A DNA stretch of 11,594 nucleotides from Elusimicrobiota bacterium (GTDB taxonomy: Bacteria > Elusimicrobiota > Elusimicrobia > JACQJN01). Each line of letters begins with the position of its first letter. Positions within the stretch are counted from its first letter, which is position 1. The position numbers were made by a program, and so were the translations under genes. Below the pieces are notes generated by a model. That model ran no database searches, had not been told where the DNA came from, and saw only the letters and a list, made by a program, of their open reading frames with translations. The stretch lies in NCBI GenBank assembly GCA_016205045.1, contig JACQJM010000254.1:1-11594 (forward strand), written 5' to 3'. Positions 1 through 8,700 of the stretch are shown piece after piece.

Positions 1-28
1 AACCCCTAACCCCTGCCTTCATTCTCAT
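1..28 (-). CDS. Start of next operon gene (partial, cut by window edge)
   Basis: Only nine codons are visible, reading M-R-M-K-A-G-V-R-G. The ATG (28-26) overlaps the TGA stop of the upstream gene as ATGA, and a GGAG lies 7 nt upstream, so the start is plausible. A second ATG lies two codons in. The coding bases are almost entirely a G-rich repeat (GGGGTTAGGGG). The same repeat in the same reading frame begins the OmpA/FlgD-like gene at 3062, whose protein starts M-N-I-K-T-G-V-R-G. Function cannot be told. By analogy it may be another exported protein with a long basic region before its signal peptide. Confidence 0.45.
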
Positions 29-2043
29 TTCACGACTCCAAACCGCGTTTTGACTTCCTTGGTTTGACCCCGGGCGGTCATCTTCAAATGCAATCCGTAC
101 ACTCCGGAGGCGACCGTTCGTCCAATGCCGTTTCGACCGTCCCATTTCACCACGTTAAATCCGGAAGCGCCTCCCGCCGATCCTGGGGGATACGTTGTTT
201 TCCACACTTCCTGCCCAAAAACATCCGTAATCAGCACCTCCACCTCACTGTTATCATCCAGTATGTACTCAATGGTCAAAGGGCGTTGGGTAATCTTCAC
301 TGGACTAGGATAGGCCGCCACGATCTTACCCCCCAAAAGCGTCACCGTGATGGAAAGATCGATAGGAGTGATCGCAGGAAAATTTTGAGCTGAGACACGC
401 ACCTTGACGTCTTCAGAAATACTCCCGCTCAAAAAATTTACCGTTGCGTTTCCTTGAGTATTTGTGGTCAAGAAGGAGATGCGATTACCGACAGCTCCAA
501 GACCTACATCAAGGGACCCTTGCAAAACCTCCAAGATCAATGTCTCATTGGGAATCCCATTCCCAAATTGGTCTTGCAGGAAACCGCTGATCTGAGCGAT
601 ACTGAGAGGGCCCATCACGGAAGGAGAAACACTGGCCACAATCCCGGAGGCGGCCCCAGGAAACACCTGAATAGGCCCCGCGATAGCACTGGCCCCTGCC
701 AGGGCGGCGGGGGCGCTCGCAATCAACTGCACATAGATCACCTCGGCCACATTGTAGGTCTGGTAGGAACTGGAACCGCACCTCTCATCAGGATCTGTCG
801 AACCTCCCAATGTGCAGGGAAAATCCTTGGGGTCGGCTGCATTATCATCAACGGAAAAATCAAAAGCAGCCACCCCTAAATTTCCTGAGGCGGGGATGAA
901 CACCCCAGGTGATGTCGCCACGAGGGGAATCAACTGACCTTGGTACTGCAAATCTCCCGAACCATTGGGGATGGTCACATTTTTGACGGTGATCACCATC
1001 TTGGTGGAGCTCCAGTTCTGGCCGGCGATGACCTGTCCCGGAACAGAGAGTTGGAAAAAACCTTCATTCTGAGTGGGCGGTATTCCTCCCGTGCAACTGC
1101 TTATGAAGATGGTGGTGCTGGCGGCCCGAATGGAGCCATTGTTGGTGTTGGCGGTGATGTCTTCGGCATCCACGGTGATGGAAGAGCCGCAAACACCGGA
1201 GCTGATGGCGGTCGCCGTGACGTCAATTTTTCCATCCACCATGGCCCCCTGGGTAGGGTTCAAACTGATCGCGGTGGGATTGGAGGTTTTGAATCTCACC
1301 GTGTCACTAGTTCTGGGGTCCTTTAAAATTTGATTCCAGTAGGAATCTGTCAGCTTGGTCGCGATCCTAAACGGAACCCCTATCGTTTGGTTAGAAATGG
1401 TTCCTGTGGCCCCCTGGACAGAAGCAGGGACATATCCCTGAATGGGCGGGACCATCAACATCTGTTTGGGGGAGCTGTGCCAGACGGTGTAGTCGGGGCT
1501 GATGCCAGCTGGGTCTCCGTTGGGATTACTGGGAAGGTTAGCCCTCAAAGCCAAATCCCCGCGATTGGTCGCGCCGTTATAATCCTGGGGAGCTTGAGTC
1601 GCTCGGAATAAACAAATCTGGGTGCTCAGAGAATTTCCAGCGCCGAATGTGTACACTCCATTCGCCAAGGTGACGGTCATGGATGATTTTCCCAATCGGT
1701 CGGCGGCGCTGGCCTTGGAGATTCCCACCACAGGGTCCGTCAAGGGTCCGGAAACGTTGAAGGAAAACTGCTGAATCAAAACGTCCCCATTGAAAGTGGC
1801 ATCTATGGTCCCGTCAACATTTTTGGCTTCTACCGTCAGATTTAGACAGGAACCGGCAAATATAGAGTACGGGTGGTTGCCCGACTTTGTCCAACCCCCA
1901 AAAGACCCTTGCGGGGCGGGGGTCAAATCAAAATGATCTGGAACTCCAAAAGAGTGGAACGGAAAGGCTAGGTGGAGAGCGAAAAAAATGGAAAAGAGCC
2001 AAGGAACCGAGAGCTTTTCTGAACACACATACCCATCACTCAT
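25..2043 (-). CDS. Secreted/surface protein with Ig-like domains and C-terminal FlgD-like domain
   Basis: This 672-aa protein begins with a signal-peptide-like segment (hydrophobic residues about 13-33, PWLFSIFFALHLAF). The body is beta-rich, Gly/Ser/Thr/Asn-rich and repetitive in style. One Ig-like stretch lies around residues 210-320. A Big_1/invasin-like stretch lies around 460-568, with the typical DQFGNGIPN turn. Residues about 571-672 form a FlgD-like Ig domain: an AYPSPV opening, ITDVFGQEVW, KWDGRNGIGRTVASGVY and a terminal RFGVVK strand. Such domains end many exported proteins of diderm bacteria and may act as sorting or packing modules. I see no enzyme motif. It starts 11 bp after the preceding gene stops, with only a weak ribosome-binding site, so it probably depends on operon transcription. 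It may be the surface client or adhesin of the upstream energised system, which is inference from context. Confidence 0.85.
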   Translation of the reverse strand: MSDGYVCSEKLSVPWLFSIFFALHLAFPFHSFGVPDHFDLTPAPQGSFGGWTKSGNHPYSIFAGSCLNLTVEAKNVDGTIDATFNGDVLIQQFSFNVSGPLTDPVVGISKASAADRLGKSSMTVTLANGVYTFGAGNSLSTQICLFRATQAPQDYNGATNRGDLALRANLPSNPNGDPAGISPDYTVWHSSPKQMLMVPPIQGYVPASVQGATGTISNQTIGVPFRIATKLTDSYWNQILKDPRTSDTVRFKTSNPTAISLNPTQGAMVDGKIDVTATAISSGVCGSSITVDAEDITANTNNGSIRAASTTIFISSCTGGIPPTQNEGFFQLSVPGQVIAGQNWSSTKMVITVKNVTIPNGSGDLQYQGQLIPLVATSPGVFIPASGNLGVAAFDFSVDDNAADPKDFPCTLGGSTDPDERCGSSSYQTYNVAEVIYVQLIASAPAALAGASAIAGPIQVFPGAASGIVASVSPSVMGPLSIAQISGFLQDQFGNGIPNETLILEVLQGSLDVGLGAVGNRISFLTTNTQGNATVNFLSGSISEDVKVRVSAQNFPAITPIDLSITVTLLGGKIVAAYPSPVKITQRPLTIEYILDDNSEVEVLITDVFGQEVWKTTYPPGSAGGASGFNVVKWDGRNGIGRTVASGVYGLHLKMTARGQTKEVKTRFGVVK

Positions 2044-2054
2044 TGTTATCTTAC

Positions 2055-3062
2055 CTACAACTGCCTGGCGCTGATTTCAGTTCGGATATACTTAACCTTG
2101 CCCGGTAAACGACCTTGAGCCGAAATGGCATTTTCCTGGATATGAAGGGCATCTTCCAAGTACTTCTTCAATATATCCGCTTCCCTCTGAGCTAAATCTT
2201 CATCCTCTCCATACACCGCCACTTGAATGGACCACTTAAGCGCCTTGCGCAGCCAGTCCTGAGCCTCTCGCATATAAGCTTGGCCTTGGGGAGACAAGGC
2301 AGGACCTTTGGTGAAAAGCGAGTTCGTATCCATGCTGATGGTCATCTTGGTCAGGCCTTCATCCACAAATCCCCCCACCTTGACGGTCCTTCCCAACAAG
2401 TAGGTAGGAACCTCTACCCGATCCAAAACGGAAAAAGAGTAGGCGTAAGGACGCCCGACCCTGAGAGGGTCCCCATTATCCCCCATCCCATCCCAGGTGA
2501 TATGATCGGGAAGACTCCCCTTGCCCTTAATCGTACGGAAAACTTTTCCTTGGTCATCGGCAATGACCAGACGCCAGTGAGCCACCTCGAACCGAGGGGG
2601 TCTTTTGATAATGAGGTGCAACACCGGAGGATGAACCAAATGACCGTGCCAAGGAGAAAGAACCACATCGGAAGCAATCTTGGAGGGCAAATAGGTAGGA
2701 AAGGTGACCAGAAGTTTTTCGGAGGGGTTGGCATTGTTGATCTGGGCGATCAGGAACTCTTCCACGGGCGCCTGAGGATCCAGTTTAGGCACATAAGGGG
2801 GCTTGTCTCCTTTCATCTGAATGCGCGGCACCCCTTCAATGGTGATGTTTTTTAACTGAGAGGATTGTTCCGGCCGTTTCTCTTCTGCTGTGGCAAAAGT
2901 CAGCCCGTAAAGGTTCATCACAAAAAATATACCAACCCCCAGCCGGGGCCCCAGTACCTTCCACAGAGTTCCAGGTACCCACCGGGACTCCAGAGGAGCC
3001 CAGCGTGTTGGAGGAGCCCAACGTGCTAGCCCCCAGCCCCTAACCCCTGTCTTTATATTCAT
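2055..3062 (-). CDS. Periplasmic protein with FlgD-like and divergent OmpA-like domains
   Basis: This is a 335-aa exported protein. The ATG at 3062 has GAGGA about 6 nt upstream and lies 2 nt after the previous stop, so the start is well supported. The hydrophobic core of the signal peptide comes late (about residues 41-57, then ATA/EE), leaving an odd 40-residue basic, Trp-rich n-region encoded by a G-rich repeat. Residues about 162-215 look like a FlgD-like Ig domain (WRLVIADDQGKVFRTI, then TWDGMGDNG, then RPYAYSFSVLD). Residues about 247-330 resemble the OmpA C-terminal fold: LSPQGQAYMREAQDWL, then a QREADILKKYL helix. The usual peptidoglycan-contacting GHTD motif is replaced by VYGEDED. 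It may link the motor to the cell wall or outer membrane, but peptidoglycan binding is doubtful. It is certainly part of the exb/ton operon. Confidence 0.82.
   Translation of the reverse strand: MNIKTGVRGWGLARWAPPTRWAPLESRWVPGTLWKVLGPRLGVGIFFVMNLYGLTFATAEEKRPEQSSQLKNITIEGVPRIQMKGDKPPYVPKLDPQAPVEEFLIAQINNANPSEKLLVTFPTYLPSKIASDVVLSPWHGHLVHPPVLHLIIKRPPRFEVAHWRLVIADDQGKVFRTIKGKGSLPDHITWDGMGDNGDPLRVGRPYAYSFSVLDRVEVPTYLLGRTVKVGGFVDEGLTKMTISMDTNSLFTKGPALSPQGQAYMREAQDWLRKALKWSIQVAVYGEDEDLAQREADILKKYLEDALHIQENAISAQGRLPGKVKYIRTEISARQL
2930..3049 (-). repeat. G-rich repeat insertion in the signal-peptide coding region
   Basis: On the coding strand the first codons after the ATG run into GGGG-TTA-GGGG-CT-GGGGG, followed by two adjacent 18-bp units (2990-3007 and 3008-3025, 14 of 18 bases identical) and further GG-rich sequence. 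It encodes the hexapeptide-like repeats RWAPPT / RWAPLE / SRWVPG. The opening GGGGTTAGGGG is repeated at 1-14, where it also follows a start codon. The G runs could form a quadruplex in mRNA or in the non-template strand. The left limit is approximate. Confidence 0.6.
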
Positions 3063-3064
3063 AA

Positions 3065-4120
3065 TTATCCTCGCGCCGACGCTTTTCTTAATTTAAAATT
3101 GAAGGTGGCTACACCCCACTCTTCTCGATTTCCATCTTTTGAAGAAAGAGGGGCAAACATCATTTGCTGAATAGCGCTCATCACCAGTTTGTCCAGTTCA
3201 GGGAATCCAGAAGTTCTCTCAATGTACAACCCGGACTTTACTCGGCCATTGGGCGTGACCGTCAATCGAACTGACACCTGCGCTTCCACTCCAGACTCTT
3301 CAGCCCAGCGTGGATATCGGGGTAAATTCATTTTCGTGATTTTTCGCCGTCCCAAGGGCCCTCGAATGGAGAAAAAATCATCATCCGGAGGGTCTGGAAG
3401 TTCTAGAAAGGACGCATTTTCCCGGTCGTTTAAAGTATCACTGGATACAGGATACTCTGCCAGAATAGTCTGGCCTCTTCTCTGTAAAATAGAACCTCCA
3501 TCCACCGAACCCTCTCCCCCGCTCAAGAAATTTCCGGTGCCCTTTGCATCTCCTCCCGATCCTCGTTTAGCACTCAAATCCACGGTTCCCCCCGGAACTC
3601 CCACCAACCCCTCACCATCCCCCTTATCCTGGGTTGTTTTACCCGCATTAGCCAGACGAACCGCACTGGCTGCCATGTATATTTTTTCCCGACCCACTCC
3701 GGAGCTCACAGGGGTAGGACCCCCTGAACCAAACAAGGGCCCCTTGGCTTTCAAGGAAGGAAGTTCCACGGCCTCGGGCTGATTCCTAGATTTGAGAGCA
3801 TTGGAAATCTTAGCCGTATTCCCCTTGAGAACCGCCCCTTTCCCCCTGGGGGGCTGGGCGATCATGGTTTTATCCGGCATCGGTCCCTGACTATAATCGT
3901 GCCCTGTTCCTTTTAGCGCTAAATCTTCTTTTCCCATGACATTGATCTCTAAAACCTTTACCGGGGGCATGGGAGACAAGGAATTCAACTGCCATCCTAA
4001 GAAAAACAGAAGCAAACCCAGAGCGTGGAGCCCCGCCGAGATACTGAAGGGCTTCCCCCACTGTACCTGGTCCTCAGACTGATGGGCTAAGAAACCCAAA
4101 ACTTCATCCACGGTATTCAC
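3065..4120 (-). CDS. TonB/TolA-like energy transducer
   Basis: This 351-aa protein should couple the ExbB/ExbD motor to periplasmic or outer-membrane partners. A short cytoplasmic N-terminus precedes one membrane segment (about residues 25-43). That segment carries an S-x3-H pair (S28, H32), matching the spacing of the TonB transmembrane Ser/His motif. A long Gly/Ser/Lys-rich, low-complexity linker spans about 50-260. The C-terminal TonB domain is clear from about 266: LPRYPRWAEESG, then VRLTVTPNGRVKS, IERTSGFPELDKLVMSAI, and a closing FNFKL strand. The start codon is GTG (4120), chosen because GGAGG lies 6 nt upstream and it overlaps the previous stop as GTGA. It is longer than typical TonB and lacks the usual Pro-rich spacer. 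Whether it serves TonB-dependent receptors or a dedicated machine cannot be told, since no receptor gene is present. Confidence 0.9.
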   Translation of the reverse strand: MNTVDEVLGFLAHQSEDQVQWGKPFSISAGLHALGLLLFFLGWQLNSLSPMPPVKVLEINVMGKEDLALKGTGHDYSQGPMPDKTMIAQPPRGKGAVLKGNTAKISNALKSRNQPEAVELPSLKAKGPLFGSGGPTPVSSGVGREKIYMAASAVRLANAGKTTQDKGDGEGLVGVPGGTVDLSAKRGSGGDAKGTGNFLSGGEGSVDGGSILQRRGQTILAEYPVSSDTLNDRENASFLELPDPPDDDFFSIRGPLGRRKITKMNLPRYPRWAEESGVEAQVSVRLTVTPNGRVKSGLYIERTSGFPELDKLVMSAIQQMMFAPLSSKDGNREEWGVATFNFKLRKASARG

Positions 4121-4554
4121 GGCTTACCTCCATGTCCGCCTTCCACGTCCACCTTGGGCCGGGTGGCAAAAGCAATGCGTTGGACTCCCAACGTCTTGAT
4201 CACCTTCAAAATCTCCATGACGCGGCCATGGACCACTTCCTCTCCGGCCCGCACCAAAACCCATGGCTGTTTGCCTTCCTGAATCTCTTTCTTGATTCTA
4301 TTTCCCAATTCAGACTCCGACACCATGGAAGATCCCACCGCTAGAGTCCCGTCAGGAAATATGGAAACCTTGATCGTATTCTGATCGTTTAAGGCAGCCT
4401 TCCCCGCGGGGGGCAGAAGCAGGGGTTTTAATATGTGAGAGAAAAAAGGCGCCACCACCATGAAGATAATCACCAACACCAAAGACACATCCACCAAAGG
4501 AGTTAGATTAATCTCGGAAATGATTTCATCGTCAGGAAAGTTAGACGGTGTCAT
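4117..4554 (-). CDS. exbD: ExbD/TolR family protein, second copy
   Basis: This 145-aa inner-membrane protein is a stator/plug component of a proton channel. The N-terminal segment INLTPLVDVSLVLVIIFMVV (about residues 15-34) is the family signature. D22 matches the protonatable Asp of ExbD/TolR. A periplasmic domain follows, with the usual VSIFPDGTLAVGS-type strand and a VLVRAGEEVVHGRVMEIL-like helix entry. The gene overlaps the first exbD by 4 bp (ATGA) and the TonB-like gene by 4 bp, so translation is coupled; its own ribosome-binding site is weak. With its neighbour it gives two different ExbD proteins per ExbB. Confidence 0.93.
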   Translation of the reverse strand: MTPSNFPDDEIISEINLTPLVDVSLVLVIIFMVVAPFFSHILKPLLLPPAGKAALNDQNTIKVSIFPDGTLAVGSSMVSESELGNRIKKEIQEGKQPWVLVRAGEEVVHGRVMEILKVIKTLGVQRIAFATRPKVDVEGGHGGKP

Positions 4555-5033
4555 GACTTCGCTGTCCCCCCATGGGCTATCCTCAATCTATTATTTCTTG
4601 CGGGGATGCGGCTGTGGCTGGAGCGGGCCGCCCCTCCCTCCGGCTCCAAAAGATTTAGATCCTGAGCCCCCGACTCCATCACCTGGTCCAAGACCTGCAC
4701 GACTTCCCCGTGAGATCTCTGGGGATCCGCGGAAACGGCCACCGCATTGACCCCCCTCTGTTTGAGAAGTCTTCCCACCACGCTGCTTATCTGCGACAAA
4801 CCCACCAGGCGCCCCTCGACTCGGATATCCCTGGAGGATATCTCCACCAGAATGGGCTCGGAGACGGAACTGACCTGAACCACCTTCTCCTGTGAGGACT
4901 TAATTTTCATCCCTTTCTCAACCAAGAACGGCATGGTGATCATGAAAATAATCACCAGCACCAAAGACACATCCACTAAGGGGGTGATGTTGATGGTGGC
5001 AATGATCTCTTGATCGGACCCGTTAGCCTGCAT
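4551..5033 (-). CDS. exbD: ExbD/TolR family protein, first copy
   Basis: This 160-aa single-pass inner-membrane protein carries the ExbD/TolR signature INITPLVDVSLVLVIIFM at about residues 14-31, with D21 as the proton-carrying Asp. The periplasmic domain includes VEISSRDIRVEGRLV and a VAVSADPQRSHGEVVQVLDQVM motif, equivalent to the family's ADxxxxyg-V segment. The C-terminal tail from about residue 132 is long, basic and probably disordered (SSHSRIPARNNRLRIAHG), unlike the shorter second copy. It overlaps the 3' end of exbB by 11 bp and has a GGGGGAA ribosome-binding site 5 nt before its ATG. It is likely co-translated with exbB and assembles in the same complex. Confidence 0.93.
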   Translation of the reverse strand: MQANGSDQEIIATINITPLVDVSLVLVIIFMITMPFLVEKGMKIKSSQEKVVQVSSVSEPILVEISSRDIRVEGRLVGLSQISSVVGRLLKQRGVNAVAVSADPQRSHGEVVQVLDQVMESGAQDLNLLEPEGGAARSSHSRIPARNNRLRIAHGGTAKS

Positions 5034-5676
5034 GGCTTCCCCCTTTCTTCATGGACAACAGCACCAGCACTTCCATGGCCACCACCTCCATTTCCATTAG
5101 AAGCAGTTTCACCTTCTTGGTAAAATAGTTGTAGAAGATGACCGCCGGGATAGCCACCACCAAGCCTGCTGCCGTAGCAATCAAGGCTTCCGCGATACCG
5201 GTGGCCACCACGCTGGCTCCATTGGCCTGAGCCTGAGGCCCCGCCAGATCACGAAAGGCTTGGATAATTCCCAAGACAGTTCCCAGAAGTCCTATGAAGG
5301 GAGCCGTATTGCCCAAGGTTCCCAGCACGCCCAAGTTTCTCTCCATCAAGGCCCTCTGCCGCATCTGGCAGGCCCGCATCACTTCGCCCACCTGCTCTCG
5401 GGGCAATTGGCTATTCTTGACACCCGCCTGAATGACCGAGAGAATGGGATTGCCGTCTGTTTCTCCCAACATGCCCAACGCCTCATCCGTCTTACCCGAA
5501 ACTAGGCTGTTTCGAATCTTTAAAAGGACCTTTTCCGGATTGACCTGAACCCTTCTAAAGTACATCAATCGTTCTACGATAAATGCTACGCACACCAACG
5601 AACACAACAACAATATAACCAGGATGGTCACAGAGTGAAGTGTGTTGAATGCTGATGCTCCCGTAATTCCTTCCAT
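5023..5676 (-). CDS. exbB: ExbB/TolQ/MotA-type proton channel protein
   Basis: This 217-aa polytopic inner-membrane protein has three predicted segments: about 16-34, 118-141 (TAPFIGLLGTVLGIIQAF) and 162-187 (GIAEALIATAAGLVVAIPAV). Both of the latter are hallmark ExbB/TolQ motifs. Thr residues lie in segment 2 (T124, T133) and segment 3 (T168), where the family lines its proton path. The cytoplasmic loop of about 80 residues is of normal length. The ATG follows a perfect AGGAGG with 8 nt spacing (5691-5685 region), the strongest ribosome-binding site in the operon. It may give more of this subunit than of its partners, consistent with an ExbB pentamer around an ExbD dimer. Exb versus Tol cannot be settled from sequence; no tolB or pal gene is present. 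Confidence 0.95.
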   Translation of the reverse strand: MEGITGASAFNTLHSVTILVILLLCSLVCVAFIVERLMYFRRVQVNPEKVLLKIRNSLVSGKTDEALGMLGETDGNPILSVIQAGVKNSQLPREQVGEVMRACQMRQRALMERNLGVLGTLGNTAPFIGLLGTVLGIIQAFRDLAGPQAQANGASVVATGIAEALIATAAGLVVAIPAVIFYNYFTKKVKLLLMEMEVVAMEVLVLLSMKKGGSHAG

Positions 5677-5702
5677 GTGTCTGTTCCTCCTAAGTCCCTA
5701 GA

Positions 5703-8700
5703 TTAACCGCCTCGAGCTTCTGTATCAGGGGGAGCGGTTTTTTGGCCGTCCACCGTCTTTTTCTTTTGCACCCGCAAGAAATCTTGAATTTCCTTCATCC
5801 GTTTTAGAGCTGACCGGACCCAATCCTGCCGGCCTTGGCTTCGTCGAATATGGTTATAGACTCCCATGGCCTTTTCCCACGCTTGCTGCTCTTCATAAAG
5901 AGCGGCCAATTGAGCCAAGCCCAGCAAACGAGCATCTTGCTGCGGGGGAGTCAAGGGAATCAATTGGCTGTAAGCCTCAGCGGCCTTCTTCGCATCCCCC
6001 ATCTTTTTATAAATCTCTCCCATCTGGTTATGAATTTCCATCTTCATGGGTGGTTCCGCCTTTTTGCTCTTGAGTATCTTTTGATAAGCCACCAGAGCGT
6101 TGGCGGGATCTTCCAAGGTGCGGTAGATGTTAGCTTCCTCCAACAAGGCATCTATCTGTTTGGGATCATCCTCAAAAGTCTTGGCAAATAAATCAAAAGT
6201 TTCCGCAGCCTCTTTAAAGCTGCGCGCTCTCTTGTAGGAAATACCTAGATTGTACATGGCATTGATCTTGATTTCTTGAGGAGCCTCCCGGTCCACCACA
6301 AATTGGAAAGCTTTGGCAGCCTCTTTAAATTTGTTCATTCCAAAATAAATGGCTCCCAAACGCATGGCCCCATCCAACGCCACAGGGTTGGTAGGAAAAA
6401 GCTGCAGCAAACTTTCGTACTCGGTAATGGCCGCCTCGAGTTTCTTCAAATGCTCTTGGGAGTGAGCAATGGCCAACAAAGCCAAGGGGGCTTGCGTCGT
6501 GCCGGGATACTCCAAAAGCAATTTTCGGAATTCTCGAACGGCCTCCGGCCATCTCTTGCCCTGAAAATAAAGTTGAGCCAGCTCATATTGCGCATCTGGA
6601 GCGAGATCGCTCTTAGGATACACCTCCACGAACTTGGTTAAGAGTTTAGTGTCCTTAGAGCGCATGGCCTGGTGATAATAGGAAAGCATTAACTGATTCT
6701 TTCCATCCGGTAATCGGGAATCCTGAGGAAATTTCTCCAAAAAGGATTCATAGGCCTGAATGGCGGAAGGATATTGTTTCGCGTTGTAGTACGACTGGGC
6801 AAGATTCCATTGAGCCTCCGAAGCCAAGGGGGCCTGAGGCCAAAGAGACATGAAATTGGAAAAAGCTTTTACCGCGGCTTTGTATTGTCGGGCTTGGAAA
6901 TAAAGCCTTCCAATCTGCAACTGAGCCTCCTGTGCCAACGGATTCTGCGGGAACAAAGCCACCAATTTCCCCCAAGTTTTTAAGGCGTCTGCAAAAAAAT
7001 GCGCCTGTTGATGGGCCCAGCCTTCCTGCAGCCAGCTTTCAGGAACATGAGAATCCTTGGGGTATCGCTTGCGGAAGCTTTGGAACCCTTCCGCCGCCGC
7101 ATCAAAGTTTTTTTGATTGAAGTAACTTCCCGCCATCAAGAAATGGGCGCTGCCCTTATAATCCTCATGAAAACCTACTTGGTTTAGCACTTGCTGAGCC
7201 CAATGGATGGCCTCAGGAAATTTCTCTTCATGGTATTTGGACCAGGCCAAATAAAGACGAGCCTGACTCGACAAATTCGGGTGCTTCATGGCCTGTTCAT
7301 AGTAACGAGAAGCATCCGCATAAAGTTTAAGACGATAATAGGCCTCTGCCATCAATAAGTAGCTGTAAGATCTCCACATAAAATCCTGTGCCGGAAACTG
7401 GGAGATGACCACCTTCATGACCCGGTTGGCATTGGTTACTAATTCCTGGAATTTCTCCGACTGGAAATAGGTGGCCAACATCATGGCCATGGCCACATCG
7501 GAAAGAGGGGTATATTTATATTTAAAGAGTGCCGTCTCATAAGAAGACACCGCCGCTTTCCAGTCATTACGCGCATAAGCCTCGTTGCCCAAAAGCATGA
7601 AGGCAGCCATGCCGAGAGGGTGATAGGGCAGTTCATGCACCAAATCCCTCATCACATCCGCCGCTTCCTTGGAATTTCCCATCTTCAACATGTAATATCC
7701 CTTGGCCACAAAAATGCTCGCATAAAGATCGGGCTGATCGCTGCTGGAAACTCCGCGAATCGCTCTATCCAGCAAGGCAACGGCACGGGCATAGTCATTT
7801 CTCTTGGCCGAAATTTCTGCTTCTAAGTAAAGAGCGTATCCTTGAATTTCCTTGGAGCTCTGCATTTGCTTGACGTTGTCCAGACAATTCGAGGCTTCCG
7901 TCAAATTCCCTAAACGATACAACGAGCGAGCGCGGTGCACTAAGGAGTACACCTTGAGCCGACTTTGCGGGTACTGCCGCATGAACACCTCATAAGCACT
8001 GGCGGCCAAGGTGTCATTCTGAGCCATGCGGAAACATTCCGCCTTAAAATAAGCTCCCAACTCAGCGTAGGTTCCCGTAGTCATTACGGGCAACTTCCCA
8101 AAGGCCTCTGCCGCCTCGAGATATTGTTTTTGATGGAAATAACTTAGGCCACGATAGAAAGCCGCCGAAGGGGTGTTGATTCCCTCCAGTGCCTCCACGG
8201 CCTCCTTAAAGTTTTTCTCCTGAAATCTTAAAATTCCTACGATCTCACGAACCTTGGCCAAGTTCTGGTAAGAGGGAAATTTGCGGATCAAACGATCTAC
8301 ATTTTGAGTCGCCGCCAAATAATTTTTATCATGCAACTCACACAACGTAAGCCCATAGAGCCCTTCCGCAATCAGAACAGATCTCCCGAACGTTCTGTCT
8401 ACCAGTTTTTCCCAAGCCTTGCGTGCCTCAACAATATCCCCTGTGTTATATCGAATTTCTCCTATGCGCAAGAACGCATCATCGTGATAGACAGGATCCT
8501 TTTGATCCACTAAAAGCTGGTATTGGGGCAGCGCTTGTTTATATTGCCCTTCATGAAAAAAAACTTCGGCAATTCCAAAGCGAGCGTCTGCGGCATGTTC
8601 CCCTTGGGGATAAGAACGTATAAACTTATTCAGAAGTTCTAAATTGTTATCGGGAGCCCTATTATTTAGGGCTTCTGTTTGGAGCATTTTCCAGGCGCGT

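Noticed and set aside
64..1611. Several plus-strand frames opposite the secreted protein gene
   Set aside because: They are antisense shadows with low-complexity, unfamiliar translations; the minus-strand protein has a signal peptide and recognisable domains across the same span.
2218..2238. Two AAGTGG-like motifs (minus strand) in the OmpA-like gene, resembling the array core
   Set aside because: They are 13 bp apart, only one is a full match, and they fall in ordinary codons for the KWSIQVAVYG stretch; chance is sufficient.
3189..3782. Plus-strand 197-codon frame opposite the TonB-like gene
   Set aside because: It is Ser/Pro-rich antisense of the Gly/Ser-rich linker and the conserved TonB C-terminus; no start signal and no domain.
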